Source: Njordibacter sp905182035 (GTDB lineage: Bacteria > Pseudomonadota > Gammaproteobacteria > Pseudomonadales > Balneatricaceae). Taken from it: DNA of 64,000 bases. Location: contig NZ_CP159831.1 in assembly GCF_047730075.1 (NCBI RefSeq), forward strand, positions 2,666,001 to 2,730,000, read 5' to 3'. The notes beneath the pieces were generated by a model. The model made no database searches, was not told the DNA's origin, and saw only the letters and a program-made list of their open reading frames with translations. Both the position numbers and the translations under genes were made by a program. This document shows, piece by piece, positions 8,940-18,717 of the stretch. The first letter of the stretch is position 1; every line of letters begins with the position of its first letter.

Positions 8940-9694
8940 TATATAGGTCTCCTGAAAATATTGTTAATGTTGTACATACTGTGTTTGGTAATAGCTAATT
9001 GATGGCATTTCCGCAGATGTGGATTTAACATTTGAATAGCCTAAGTCACCACCAAAATATGCTATTCCAATCGAAGATTATGACTTTTTTCGGCATAGCT
9101 AGCATTAGATGAGATGGAAAAAAGCAGTCATTGCTAAGTGCATCAGTACAATAATTTTTACAATTTAAAACCCTTCTTATTTGGTCTGATTTAATACTCC
9201 ATGATTCAATTTTCAGGCGCATGGTGTAGCAAAAATTTGGTAACTATGAGGGGACGAGTTGCAGTCAGACTGTACTTGATGACTTGCCTTATTTTTAACC
9301 AGTATGTTAACAATCTACATTTACATATCCTACAACTGGTCTGTAAAAATAAGTCAAATTTTGTAAAACTAATGTAATCCTAAAGCCAAACCTTTAAAAA
9401 AGGATTAAGTTGAGCTCAGCTAGAGTTTTATTCTGCAAGATCTCGGAGACCTTGTTTGGATCTCAGAAGTTTTAAACGATTCCTGTTGGTCATTTCTTAG
9501 TTATAATCACGATCAGAGACGAATAAGTCATTAGTAGATTGGTGTAGCAAGATAATTGCCACAAGGTGCTGTGACGGCCTACCCAATAAGGGTGTTTCAT
9601 ATGCTCGATGTGCCGCTCGTTATAAAATCTCCTAGGGCAACGACTACAGCAAGAATACTAATAGAACATATCAAACGAAAGTTGGATTATTACT
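8940..9694. other. Gene-free interval between divergent genes
   Basis: About 755 bases, A+T rich, between the minus-strand HAD gene and the plus-strand CIA30 gene. I see no convincing coding frame, tRNA, hairpin terminator or repeat in it. It presumably holds both promoters. Confidence 0.5.
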
Positions 9695-10279
9695 ATGATT
9701 AAATTGCCGTGTAATTTTAATATGCAAAAAGCACTATTTATAATGATGTTAAGTCTTACAGCGACCACTTCTGCTGCTGAAGAAGACCTTAGGTTTCCGT
9801 TTACTCCCAATAGCGCGCAGTATTGGCAGTATGTTAGTGACAGAACAATGGGGGGCGTGTCCAATGGACAGGTTACTCTAGAGCAAGATGGAGAGATATC
9901 GTTTGCAAAACTCACTGGCAATGTGAGCACAAGGAATAATGGTGGTTTTATTCAATTACGTTCAGGAATCTCATTTGCAAATTCTGAAAAAGGCGGCAAA
10001 GAACTCCAGGGTGTCCGCTTGAATGTGCGCGGGAATGGTGAAACTTATCATATTTTTATTCGAACTAATGATACCCGATCTTATTCTGATTATTATTCAG
10101 CCTCATTTCAGGCAAACCCTAACTGGGAAGTCGTTGACTTACCTTTTAATACATTCGAACGTAAACGCGTACGGAATTCTACCTTGTACGCTAAAAACAT
10201 AAGAACCTTTGCGATTGTTGCTTATGGCCGTGATTTCACATCTGACATTTCTGTCGCAACAATAGATTTTTACTACTAG
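9695..10279 (+). CDS. CIA30 family protein
   Basis: 194 residues. An N-terminal signal-like segment (about residues 10-28, ending near SAAEED) suggests export; an internal ATG at 9722 would give a cleaner signal peptide. The body matches the CIA30 (complex I intermediate-associated protein 30) fold: VSDRTMGGVSNGQ, then GGFIQLRSG, GVRLNVRGNGETYHIFIRT, and the closing IRTFAIVAYGRD. Bacterial members are usually small beta-sandwich proteins of unknown role, with probable galactose-binding-like topology. It is monocistronic and convergent with the EamA gene, and it is not near the nuo operon in this window. Confidence 0.83.
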   Translation: MIKLPCNFNMQKALFIMMLSLTATTSAAEEDLRFPFTPNSAQYWQYVSDRTMGGVSNGQVTLEQDGEISFAKLTGNVSTRNNGGFIQLRSGISFANSEKGGKELQGVRLNVRGNGETYHIFIRTNDTRSYSDYYSASFQANPNWEVVDLPFNTFERKRVRNSTLYAKNIRTFAIVAYGRDFTSDISVATIDFYY

Positions 10280-10335
10280 CGGCGACCCAAGATACTAAAA
10301 ATAAACCACGTTGATAGGCAATTATATTTTAAAGG

Positions 10336-10356
10336 AACGTCACTTTGACGTTTTCA
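10336..10356. terminator. Candidate bidirectional terminator between convergent genes
   Basis: AACGTCA (10336-10342) and TGACGTT (10346-10352) pair around a three-base loop, followed by TTT on the plus strand and a T/A-rich stretch on the other side. It lies between the convergent CIA30 and EamA genes. Confidence 0.45.
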
Positions 10357-11298
10357 AACGGCAGTATACAACTTCTCTTCGTTGGGCTGTTGGGGCGCCA
10401 ACACAATAATAACCCCAGCGAAAATAATGAGTAAAATTCCAATAGAACTCATGCCATTCGGTACAATTCCCCAGAATAGCCAGCTGAAAAGCCCAACCGA
10501 AATTAGATAAGCATATTCGAAAACTGCGGCATAGCTCGTTAGAGTTAATTGGTATGCGCGGGTCATTAAAGATAAAGCACATGAAGATAATGCAGCGATT
10601 ATCAACATCCAAAGCCAAAACATGCCGTCAACACTTTGCCAACCCATAAAAAGGAACGGAGCCTGTTCGACTAAATCAGTTGCAACAGGGAAAAGAGTTA
10701 GCAATGTGGTAATTAAAAATCCACATAACCCTATACTCACTATAAAGCTCATAAGAATGGCTAAAGGGCTCTCGTCACGCAGATAACGGTAGGTAATTAT
10801 TGAGCCTAGTGCATAGCATGCCCCGGCCATCATTGGCATTATTTGATAAAAGGTGAAGCCATCGGCACCTGGCTGTAAAACCAATAAGACACCACAGCTT
10901 CCAATAATTACCGCAGCTATCCTTCGCCAGCCAATACGCTCTTTGAAAAAAATTGTTGAAAAAATTAAAACGAAAATTGGTGAAGTGAAGAGGCCTGCAC
11001 CTGCTTCTGCGATTGGCATCATTGGCATGACACCAAAAAAAAGAAGCATTGATGTCACCATAAAAAATGTTCTTATAAGAATTGGTTTCCAGTACTTGGG
11101 TATGACGGAAAGTCCAAATACTCGTCCAAGTCCGAAGACCATAAACATTGCAATCAGTGAACGACTAAAGTGGAATTGCCCCACGCTCACCTGATCAGAA
11201 ACAAGCAAAGTTAGATTATCAGAAAAACCAAAAATAGAGATTCCAGAAACAAGAAGTATCGCTCCGCGGGTCGCGGGGGTAAATTTTTCTAACAACAC
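10354..11298 (-). CDS. DMT superfamily transporter, EamA type
   Basis: 314 residues with about ten hydrophobic helices in two EamA repeats. The first repeat ends with EAGAGLFTSPIFVLIFSTIFFKERIGWRR, a typical EamA helix with a conserved glutamate and loop; the second has YQLTLTSYAAVFEYAYLISVGLFSWLFWG. It is an inner membrane exporter of small metabolites, with unknown substrate. The start is GTG at 11298, preceded by AGGCGG six bases away. The final 15 residues are a polar cytoplasmic tail. Confidence 0.86.
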   Translation of the reverse strand: MLLEKFTPATRGAILLVSGISIFGFSDNLTLLVSDQVSVGQFHFSRSLIAMFMVFGLGRVFGLSVIPKYWKPILIRTFFMVTSMLLFFGVMPMMPIAEAGAGLFTSPIFVLIFSTIFFKERIGWRRIAAVIIGSCGVLLVLQPGADGFTFYQIMPMMAGACYALGSIITYRYLRDESPLAILMSFIVSIGLCGFLITTLLTLFPVATDLVEQAPFLFMGWQSVDGMFWLWMLIIAALSSCALSLMTRAYQLTLTSYAAVFEYAYLISVGLFSWLFWGIVPNGMSSIGILLIIFAGVIIVLAPQQPNEEKLYTAV

Positions 11299-11582
11299 AA
11301 ACCGCCTTTTCTAAAAATACTGAAAACAAGATTAAGATTTAATGGCCCTCACTAAATCATACTTCGATTAGTGACATAAATTTAAAATGGACATTACCCC
11401 ACATTCAAAACTACCACAAATGTGGCAAAACTTAGACCTAGAATACTTATATTCTTTAAACCTTATCAAAGACAGAGCGCCGTAGAAGTTGCTCCGAAAG
11501 CTGGACAAGGATAGCACTAATGTTGGGGTTTGATTTATAATAAGATCCAATACCTAGTGTATTTGTTAAAACGAGAGAATGA

Positions 11583-11981
11583 ATGAAGAAGCCAGACAAC
11601 GTAACAGACTTCGCTGCTACACTGCCGTATCCAACTAATATCGGTGCACCAGCGTTTACTATTCCAGATGTACTACAGCACAAAAAAGAGCGTGGCGTTA
11701 CTGCTACACATTATTTTGAAACAAAGTTTGACGAACTAAAGGAAGAGTACTTTAAACTTGTAAAGCTTGCAGAAGACACACAGCAAGTGTACAACGCTTC
11801 TTATCGCTTTCTTCCTATAGTGGGCAAAGTCTATAGTTTATACATTAATAACGATAAGTTATTTCTTAGTATTATTGAACCTTCTAGATGGCCAAAAATG
11901 ACATTTAAAGGAAGTTTCAGGTTTACTTCCGATAACACATGGGAAAAAATAGACGTCTCATCTGATGTGGAAAAAACCTGA
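11583..11981 (+). CDS. DUF2452 domain protein
   Basis: 132 residues. It begins with PDNVTDFAATLPYPTNIGAPAFTIPD and continues to YNASYRFLPIVGKVYSLYI, the pattern of DUF2452 (small cytosolic proteins of unknown function). The last codons, including the TGA, lie inside a 35-base sequence nearly identical to the 3' end of the phytanoyl-CoA dioxygenase gene at 16,257-16,291, read here in another frame. The native C-terminus may therefore have been replaced or trimmed by recombination. No operon partner is seen. Confidence 0.7.
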   Translation: MKKPDNVTDFAATLPYPTNIGAPAFTIPDVLQHKKERGVTATHYFETKFDELKEEYFKLVKLAEDTQQVYNASYRFLPIVGKVYSLYINNDKLFLSIIEPSRWPKMTFKGSFRFTSDNTWEKIDVSSDVEKT

Positions 11982-11995
11982 ACTAAACTTGTAAC
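11961..11995 (+). repeat. 35-base near-identical repeat, copy 1
   Basis: Starts TCTGATGTGGAAAAAACC and ends GTAAC. It matches 16257-16291 at 33 of 35 positions by eye, with differences at bases 7 and 30. Here it covers the stop of the DUF2452 gene. Confidence 0.75.
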
Positions 11996-12133
11996 TCTAT
12001 AACTGATAACGGATCCATCACAGCTAAGTTACAAATAAACTTTTTGGCGTTAAAAATACTATAGCCACATCCATAGCTATGGTGATCCAATAACCAGTTA
12101 ACTATATTCATTGTCGATTCATTACCATTAATT

Positions 12134-12868
12134 ATGAATACATCTAAAATTCAGTACGAGCTAAATGCAGTCAATCTATTCAGATCCAGTAATACAGCAA
12201 TCTTATCAACCCTGTCAAAAAGCACGGATGATTACCCATTTGGAAGCTTTGTAACCTTCGTCTCAAATAGTAATCGAGAGCTATTTATATATGCCAGTGA
12301 CATTGCAGAGCATACAAAAAACATTCTCAATGACTCAAGAGCGTGTGTAACTATATCCTCAGTTAATAACGATGGAGACAAACAGGCTAGCGCCCGGCTC
12401 AGCTTAATGGGTGATCTAACCCGAGTTGCTAAGGACGAGGTGAAAAATTACCAAAGCCGGTTCTTTAAATTTTTACCTGAAAGTGAACGTTATTCTCACA
12501 TCCATGGTTTTCACTTGTATAGATTGACGATTTTGAAGGCTAGATGGATCGGTGGCTTTGGTGCAATTGGTTGGTTAGATACAACACACTGGACCGCTGC
12601 AGTTCCCGACTGGCAAAGCGGAGAAGAATCGATGATTGAGCATATGAACGAAGATCATTCTAATGTCGTCTGCTCTGCGCTCAATGGGATGTTTGATATT
12701 ATTGACCCTAAGGCACAGATGTTAGCCTTGTGCACCGATGGCTATTATATTTTATCTGCTGAAGGCCAGTTTTTTATACCTTTTCACCAGCCTTGCTATA
12801 GCGAAACAGACGTTCGCGCAGCCTTAATAAAGCAAGCAAAAGCCTATCGTACCTTTGAACTGGTCTAG
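12134..12868 (+). CDS. HugZ-like haem utilisation / pyridoxamine-phosphate-oxidase-fold protein
   Basis: 244 residues. The N-terminal split-barrel flavin-reductase-like domain (about 1-150) contains TAILSTLSKSTDDYPFGSFVTFV and the fold's SRACVTI and ARLSLMGDLTRV strands. The C-terminal region carries the DUF2470-type signature MIEHMNEDHSNVV. This two-domain layout is that of HugZ/HutZ proteins, which bind and in some cases degrade haem. The GGFGAIGWLD loop between the domains also fits. It is likely cytosolic. No iron-uptake genes are next to it. Confidence 0.82.
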   Translation: MNTSKIQYELNAVNLFRSSNTAILSTLSKSTDDYPFGSFVTFVSNSNRELFIYASDIAEHTKNILNDSRACVTISSVNNDGDKQASARLSLMGDLTRVAKDEVKNYQSRFFKFLPESERYSHIHGFHLYRLTILKARWIGGFGAIGWLDTTHWTAAVPDWQSGEESMIEHMNEDHSNVVCSALNGMFDIIDPKAQMLALCTDGYYILSAEGQFFIPFHQPCYSETDVRAALIKQAKAYRTFELV

Positions 12869-12951
12869 GTTGAACGTTTCCAAGGGCTTAGGCTCAACGG
12901 CATCAGCAGCAGCATAATTTTTATAGGTTTTTAATAACAAAAGGATTACCC

Positions 12952-13338
12952 ATGTTAAGCAATTTGCCATTACTTTTTAGCGGCCTATCAGTAGGGGTTA
13001 TTTTGTTTCAGACTACCATCATTGCGCCCACAGTGTTTGGAGGCTTAGGGCCTGATCGTGCGGGTCCATTTTTACGTAAGGTATTCCCTAAGTTTTTCAT
13101 TTTTCTCGCTACAGTGGGCATGCTCAATGCCATAATGGCTGTCATATCTAATATGAATGGCCAAGCATTCATCGGCGTTGCCACATTTGCCCTGGCTTCG
13201 CTTGCATACCTGTTAATTCCTATGACCAATAGGAGCCGTGATGAAAATAATGAAAGGGCGTTTAAACGTCTGCATAACGCCAGTGTGGCCATGACTGTAA
13301 TCATGCTCTTGATTAACTTGGCAAGTGCAGTGGTGTAA
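12952..13338 (+). CDS. DUF4149 (TMEM205-like) membrane protein
   Basis: 128 residues with four hydrophobic helices. The first helix contains SGLSVGVILFQTTIIAPTVFGGL, followed by AGPFLRKVFPKFF, a loop typical of DUF4149/TMEM205-like proteins. A charged loop, NRSRDENNERAFKRLHN, precedes the last helix. It is an inner membrane protein of unknown role. It begins 83 bases after the HugZ-like gene, with AAAGGA upstream of the ATG. Confidence 0.75.
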   Translation: MLSNLPLLFSGLSVGVILFQTTIIAPTVFGGLGPDRAGPFLRKVFPKFFIFLATVGMLNAIMAVISNMNGQAFIGVATFALASLAYLLIPMTNRSRDENNERAFKRLHNASVAMTVIMLLINLASAVV

Positions 13339-13501
13339 TGAAATAGCCCAGAATATTAAACAACAGCCCTAGAAGTTACGCAGAACCCTATACAGGATTA
13401 GTATTTTCTAATTCAATTTGGGCTTCAAAGTTGTCGAACTTATCTCACTTTCACCCATTAAGATGAAGCCTAGATGTAAAATGATGGATTAAGTTTGTGG
13501 G

Positions 13502-15049
13502 CTAGTCTGCACTGGACTGATCAACTAGGGGCCAAATTTTCAGGCAGTTCATATTCATTTTTTTTTGGTTAACTAAAAAACGCACCAGAATAAAATAAAT
13601 GTCTAGGTCGAAGCGATTATCGGCGTCATCAGGATAATCGATCGCGTCATTAACTGAAGTGGGAGTGCGGCTATTTGGGTCAAGCAGTTGATAACCTAAG
13701 TCATAGATATCTTCAAAAATTGACAGCTTAGCAATGTAACGCCAACGATCCACAATATGGAAAGCCACTTGATCTGGACTTTGGGGGTCACGCTCTTCCA
13801 AAAGAATAGGGCCCACATGGGGCCATAATTTTATCTGATAATTTTTTAGGGCAGCACCCATGCGCTCGTTATAACTAGCTGCAGATTCTGCCCCATGGCA
13901 GGCACCAAAACACTTTTTAAGTTGGGACCGAAAACAGGCCTGTCGAGTGGTTCTATCCCCCTCTAACCCCAACAGCTTATGACACAGGAAAAACTGATCT
14001 GCCAGTTTTTCCATTTGTTTGGAGGCCTGGCGCGGCGAGCGAAATAAACCATACTGTTCTTCCACCTCAGTGTCTGCAGTTTCAACAGTTTCAATACTAA
14101 GCCGCAGATAACCATTATTATCCTCAGTGCTGCGATACTGGAATAATTTTTTCACCCTGCGCAACCGCCGGTTGTAGAGTGGGGTCAACGCTTTGATCTG
14201 ATTACTCTCACGAATTTGAGCACCAAAATCGCTAGGTGTTCGTTCAAAATCAACATGAGCAATTTTGGTGCTCATCTGCAGGTCTTTTGGGTTCTTGTGG
14301 TCTGAGCTAAAGTGACTCATAACCCGATTACGTATATGCACACTTTTACCCACATAGAGTAGCCCACCTTTTTCATCATAAAAATAATACACTCCCGCAC
14401 TAGCTGGTAATTTTTCTACCTCTTTAGGGTCGAGTAAGGTGGGTAGCGTGGGGCGTTTCAGCAATACTTTGCAGGTGGCAGCAATTTCATCATCCGCAAA
14501 TAAGCCAGAGGACTTTTGAAAGAATTGATAGATCATCTCAGCATCATCAAGCGCTCTGTGCCGGTTCTCAATAGACAGATCAAAGCGCTCAATAATTTGC
14601 GACAGGCCGTGGCGCTTAAATTGCGGATAGAGGTTGCGACTAAACTTTACCGAGCAAAGAGGTTTGGCGTTATAACTAATCCCAGCCCGTTCAAATTCAT
14701 TTTTTAAGAAACTATAGTCAAACCTTGCATTGTGGGCGACCAAGGTACGGCCTTTGAGTTTACTTAATAGTTCTTTAGCAATATCACAAAATTCTGGTGC
14801 ACCATGAACCATACCTGGGCTGATGCCCGTAAGTTTTTGTATAAAGGCTGGCAGCGGAACTTTTGGATCAATAAATGTTTGCCATTTCTCAATGACTTCA
14901 CCCTTTTCAATCACTAACAAACCAATCTCAATAATTCGGTGATAAATAGCTTTACCACCAGTGGTCTCACAGTCGAGCAACACCATGCTTTCTGGGAAGC
15001 CAGAAGAAAGAATTACAGGTGTGGGTTGGTCTAGAAAATTTAACTGCAT
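13502..15049 (-). CDS. DNA polymerase III epsilon-like exonuclease fused to a GIY-YIG (UvrC/Cho-like) domain
   Basis: 515 residues. The N-terminal DnaQ-type 3'-5' exonuclease domain has motif I LLDCETTGG (Asp26, Glu28), motif II HNARFDYSFL and motif III HRALDDAEM. From about residue 215 the GIY-YIG endonuclease domain reads GVYYFYDEKGGLLYVGKS, with NRVMSHF after it. A Cys-containing segment (ACFRSQLKKCFGACHG) near residue 385 recalls the UvrC N-terminal region. Such fusions are known in bacteria and are related to the nucleotide-excision repair nuclease Cho. A role in DNA repair is inferred from family only. It stands alone. Confidence 0.85.
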   Translation of the reverse strand: MQLNFLDQPTPVILSSGFPESMVLLDCETTGGKAIYHRIIEIGLLVIEKGEVIEKWQTFIDPKVPLPAFIQKLTGISPGMVHGAPEFCDIAKELLSKLKGRTLVAHNARFDYSFLKNEFERAGISYNAKPLCSVKFSRNLYPQFKRHGLSQIIERFDLSIENRHRALDDAEMIYQFFQKSSGLFADDEIAATCKVLLKRPTLPTLLDPKEVEKLPASAGVYYFYDEKGGLLYVGKSVHIRNRVMSHFSSDHKNPKDLQMSTKIAHVDFERTPSDFGAQIRESNQIKALTPLYNRRLRRVKKLFQYRSTEDNNGYLRLSIETVETADTEVEEQYGLFRSPRQASKQMEKLADQFFLCHKLLGLEGDRTTRQACFRSQLKKCFGACHGAESAASYNERMGAALKNYQIKLWPHVGPILLEERDPQSPDQVAFHIVDRWRYIAKLSIFEDIYDLGYQLLDPNSRTPTSVNDAIDYPDDADNRFDLDIYFILVRFLVNQKKMNMNCLKIWPLVDQSSAD

Positions 15050-15462
15050 AGGGTGCTCACTAAAGTCTGCCTAGCATTCGGCCTAATAAGATTATTTTGA
15101 ACCGAAGTTGGGCGTGATAAGAACCTAGGTATATATAAAGTTAGGGGCAACAAAAAAGTCTAACTTAAAACAGCTTTCGAGCAAGTTTTATTGGTCGTAT
15201 TTTTACATAAATCTAAAAAATTTAACTCGACTATACGATTTATTTACAAACTAAATATCCGAACAATGGGAATTAACTAATCGAGTAGCCAAGGAATACA
15301 CACCCTATAAGCTGGACTCACTTATATTTCGTTCAGGCTGAGTTCAATTAGGGTTTTATAAGCCTGTTGGGCGCTTTATTGAGTTTTATTATGGTATCTA
15401 GTTGATTGGGTAAGTATATTTGTAATATGGGAGGTTCAGATAGTTTCTAGTTATGGGGGGAA
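15050..15462. other. Gene-free interval
   Basis: About 413 bases between the divergent exonuclease and dioxygenase genes, strongly A+T rich. I see no gene or strong hairpin. It presumably contains both promoters. Confidence 0.45.
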
Positions 15463-16290
15463 GTGGTGCGAAGCAATCAAATGTTACGGGGAATAACCCA
15501 CGATGAGACTCAGGAATACTTAAATAACGGCGTTGTAATGCTCCCACGTGTTTTCTCTATGGGTTGGATTGAGTATTTGCGAGAAGCTACTGATGTGGCA
15601 ATGGCAAACCCAGGACCCCACGGCGAGGAATATGCTAAGGGTGGGGGACGCTTTTTTGGTGACTTGGATGTCGCTAAGCGGCAAAATCCATTCAGAGATT
15701 TCATTCACCAATCACCAGCTGCCCAAATCATCGGCACTATTATGGCCTCCAATAACGTCAACTTTTTTTATGACCAATTACTGGTCAAAGAACCACGTAC
15801 GGGAGAGAAAACTCCATGGCACCAGGATCAACCATATTGGGCCGTAAAAGGATTTCAGGTAGCATCAATTTGGTTGCCCCTTGACGCTGTCGGCAAAGAT
15901 ACAGCTCTTCAGTATATAAAGGCTAGCCATCGTTGGGATTCATATAATCCTCACCACTTTTCTGACAATACCCCCTACGAAGGGACAGGCTTACCCGAAC
16001 TTCCAGATATTGATGCCGAGCCTGAAAAATACGAAATACTAGCGTGGGATATGGAGCCCGGTGATTGCTTGGTGTTCCAGGCTATGACAGTTCACGGCTC
16101 GCCCGGCAACAAATCATCAGCGAACCGTCGCCGCGCTTACTCAACCCGTTGGACTGGTGATGACGCTCGTTATAAGCGTCTAACTGGAGAAGTTGCCATC
16201 CCAACTAGTGATCCTGGGCTTGATGATGGGGCAAAAATGGACTGCAATGATTTTCCTCTGATATGGAAAAAACCTGAACTAAACTCGTAA
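15463..16290 (+). CDS. Phytanoyl-CoA dioxygenase (PhyH) family protein
   Basis: 275 residues, starting at GTG 15463 with a run of G residues just upstream; ATG at 15481 is the alternative start. The Fe(II) triad of 2-oxoglutarate dioxygenases is visible: His120 and Asp122 in TPWHQDQPYW and the distal His211 in MTVHGSPGN. Arginines in NRRRAYSTRW are placed to bind the 2-oxoglutarate carboxylate. PhyH proteins in marine bacteria hydroxylate diverse substrates, including alkylphosphonates and modified amino acids, and the substrate here is not inferable. The last 35 bases recur at 11,961. Confidence 0.87.
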   Translation: MVRSNQMLRGITHDETQEYLNNGVVMLPRVFSMGWIEYLREATDVAMANPGPHGEEYAKGGGRFFGDLDVAKRQNPFRDFIHQSPAAQIIGTIMASNNVNFFYDQLLVKEPRTGEKTPWHQDQPYWAVKGFQVASIWLPLDAVGKDTALQYIKASHRWDSYNPHHFSDNTPYEGTGLPELPDIDAEPEKYEILAWDMEPGDCLVFQAMTVHGSPGNKSSANRRRAYSTRWTGDDARYKRLTGEVAIPTSDPGLDDGAKMDCNDFPLIWKKPELNS

Positions 16291-16291
16291 C
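16257..16291 (+). repeat. 35-base near-identical repeat, copy 2
   Basis: Starts TCTGATATGGAAAAAACC and ends GTAAC. It covers the last ten sense codons and the stop of the phytanoyl-CoA dioxygenase gene and matches 11961-11995 at 33 of 35 positions. Confidence 0.75.
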
Positions 16292-16339
16292 CTCACCTTG
16301 CAGCTCACCACTACCCTTCATACCGCAGCGATCGCTAGG

Positions 16340-17779
16340 TTAACGAATACGACCATATTTTAATGGTTCATAGGCTAGTTTTTTTTCATTAACGTGATTT
16401 GACTTACCTGCACTGATGACGACGATCCGAGATTTATCCATATCTATAGCAATTGTTTGGCCGTTAGCTCCATTCATCATCAAGACATTACGCCCACTGA
16501 GGCCTGCAGCATCAGTCCAAAACTGACCCCCATACTTTGTAGAAACTCTTCCGAAACTAGCTTCACCCCACCTGCGATCTTTCTTGTTCCAAGTATCAAC
16601 ACGGCGGTTAGCTGATACTCGTCGATCATAAATACTTTTTAGGTACACCCCCTCACAAGTATTATTCTGCCAATCGTCCAACATTGCCTTTGCGATACGT
16701 AGATAATCGTAACGTGTGGCACTTACCCCATAGCGGCCAACACCCTGCTTTATGCGGTCTTCTGTAGATGGAAATCTTTGTCGATCCTCAAGTGGGTTCA
16801 TGTCTAAATAAATTGGGTGTTTTATTCTCACTTTATTCTGATAAAAGTTAGTAATGAAACTGTCAAAGTCTAGACCTACACGATGCATCATGTAGTTAAA
16901 CAAAACGTCAGCTGTTAAGTTGCTGTAAGAAAATTTAGGTGCGCTAATTGGCTTTGTATTAGCTAGTTCTAGTGGGTTTTTTGCAAATGCGCTGAGGCCC
17001 CCTGCCGCCGCACCACCATGGATATTGCGTCCTGTTTTAATAAAATTTCCTTCATTGCGCTTTATGACATTCGTATCTCCAGCAGTCATATTTAATAGTT
17101 TGATCAAAGGTTGGCCATAATAAAGTGTGTTTTCCATTAAGGGCCAATCTGCTATTGGTGCATCTATAGAAGCAATGTAGCCTTCACAAATGGCGTGACC
17201 AATGATATAGGACGTTATACTTTTACCCATTGAGTGAGATGAAAAGTAAGAACTATTATCCAATACCATTGAAAAGCGACCATCTGGGGGCATTGCATCA
17301 TAAATCACTAAGCCATCCTCATAATACAGATAACTAAACGCCGTTTTAGTCGCCATTTCACGGTCAATAACTTTATGTTGTTCAATTTTTTTAATGAATT
17401 CGACAGGGTTGTTAGATGGATCTACTTTGTATCCTCGATCCGCATGTAAACGAATTGTATCGTTCTGCTTGTAATAATAAGAAATTGTTACATCGTTTGG
17501 TTGCCATTTAATTTTATCGGGTATTTCAGTATCACCAGGACTTCCAAAGATGGTGATCTCATTAGGTTTGGATTTGGTGGGTTTGGCTTTAGACGTTTTG
17601 ATTGGTGCTTTGCAGCCAAGACCTCGACTAGTAGCCTCCTCTACATATGCTGTACCAACATCACTTTTGACTAAGCGGCAAACAGTCTTATCAGACCAAC
17701 CTGATAGGTCTTGAGACAATGCATTTGTTGCCATTAAGAATGCGATGAGTAAACAAACCAACCGCAAACAGAAATTCAT
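16340..17779 (-). CDS. Exported serine hydrolase, class C beta-lactamase / 6-aminohexanoate-dimer hydrolase-like
   Basis: 479 residues from the ATG at 17779, which has AGAGG nine bases upstream; the frame extends six codons further. A signal peptide spans about residues 1-23 (CLRLVCLLIAFLMATNALS). The serine beta-lactamase SxxK motif is SMGK (Ser183, Lys186) in FSSHSMGKSITSYI, and a possible YxN motif lies in FSYSNLTAD. The C-terminal NGANGQTIAID resembles the third conserved box. An N-terminal Cys-containing segment of about 40 residues (SDKTVCRLVKSD) is likely a small accessory domain. It is probably periplasmic; family members hydrolyse amides or esters. Confidence 0.83.
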   Translation of the reverse strand: MNFCLRLVCLLIAFLMATNALSQDLSGWSDKTVCRLVKSDVGTAYVEEATSRGLGCKAPIKTSKAKPTKSKPNEITIFGSPGDTEIPDKIKWQPNDVTISYYYKQNDTIRLHADRGYKVDPSNNPVEFIKKIEQHKVIDREMATKTAFSYLYYEDGLVIYDAMPPDGRFSMVLDNSSYFSSHSMGKSITSYIIGHAICEGYIASIDAPIADWPLMENTLYYGQPLIKLLNMTAGDTNVIKRNEGNFIKTGRNIHGGAAAGGLSAFAKNPLELANTKPISAPKFSYSNLTADVLFNYMMHRVGLDFDSFITNFYQNKVRIKHPIYLDMNPLEDRQRFPSTEDRIKQGVGRYGVSATRYDYLRIAKAMLDDWQNNTCEGVYLKSIYDRRVSANRRVDTWNKKDRRWGEASFGRVSTKYGGQFWTDAAGLSGRNVLMMNGANGQTIAIDMDKSRIVVISAGKSNHVNEKKLAYEPLKYGRIR

Positions 17780-18027
17780 GATAACTACCTCTAGCAACTT
17801 AAGCTTTATAATAGATACTAATGCCGTAAGATCGATTTAGATATAGGATGAATTCTTATTTTAAGCCTTGCAACATTTTCTAAGCAGAGCCAATCAGCAT
17901 TGGTAACGTTATAGTGCTGGATGAACAAACACAGTGCACAGATGCGCTGTCAGGTGCTTAATCGATATAGTAGTAAAAGCAGTCTTACATCAGCATATGT
18001 TAAGAAGCATATGGGCAATGATCTCAC

Positions 18028-18504
18028 TCATTTCTCAGTAATCTCTAGATAACAACAACCTTCTTCGCCAGGCTGCCAAGTTTTTATTTTTAACGCAAAA
18101 CCAGCAGCGTCCATAGTGCCAACATCCATAGCTGATGCGCACTTTAGTAATGTCTTCAATTCTTCGTCTGATACTCCGGAGCTTTGCCATGCCTCTTTGA
18201 GTGGGCATTTTTTCATCTTTAGTTCCAGACCTGATCCATCACATCGAATCTCCTCTGGAGCAAACATTTTTCCACCATCTGGGACATACGCAAAACTATC
18301 GCATAGTCCTCTAAAGTCTCTAGGCGCAAAATGTTTTAACGTATTGCCAAACTCCTGACCTCGCTTGATTAGAGCTGTCCGCATCACGTCGATTGCTTCT
18401 TCTTTGCCGTGACGTTTTTGGATTTCACGAAAGATAGCCAGATAAATAAGTGCACGCTCTTTGTTTGCCTCATATAACGCGCCTTGTGAATCGTAGTCGC
18501 CCAT
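18028..18504 (-). CDS. L-2-amino-thiazoline-4-carboxylic acid hydrolase-like protein
   Basis: 158 residues without signal peptide. The arrangement FREIQKRHGKEEAIDVM, then a conserved middle with CPLKEAWQSSGVSDEELKTLLKCASAMDVGTMDAAGF and a terminal CCYLEI, fits the ATC-hydrolase-like family (L-2-amino-delta2-thiazoline-4-carboxylate hydrolase). Most members have unproven activity. The ribosome site AAGGAA lies six bases before the ATG. It stands alone between a serine hydrolase and an SDR, both on the same strand but with gaps over 200 bases. Confidence 0.68.
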   Translation of the reverse strand: MGDYDSQGALYEANKERALIYLAIFREIQKRHGKEEAIDVMRTALIKRGQEFGNTLKHFAPRDFRGLCDSFAYVPDGGKMFAPEEIRCDGSGLELKMKKCPLKEAWQSSGVSDEELKTLLKCASAMDVGTMDAAGFALKIKTWQPGEEGCCYLEITEK

Positions 18505-18717
18505 TATAAGTTCCTTACTGATCCAAGTTTATTTAAATTCAAGCTGTTAACTTAACAAGACATGATGGGCTATACAAATGCCTGCATGGTTTTTATCAGT
18601 CAACCTTAAACAGCATATGGTCATATAAAGCATAGTTGCAACACCCACCAAACACCACATGAAGTAATAAAAATAAGCGTTTTCAATTACTTGGAGAGTT
18701 CAATTAAGGTTTGTTTT

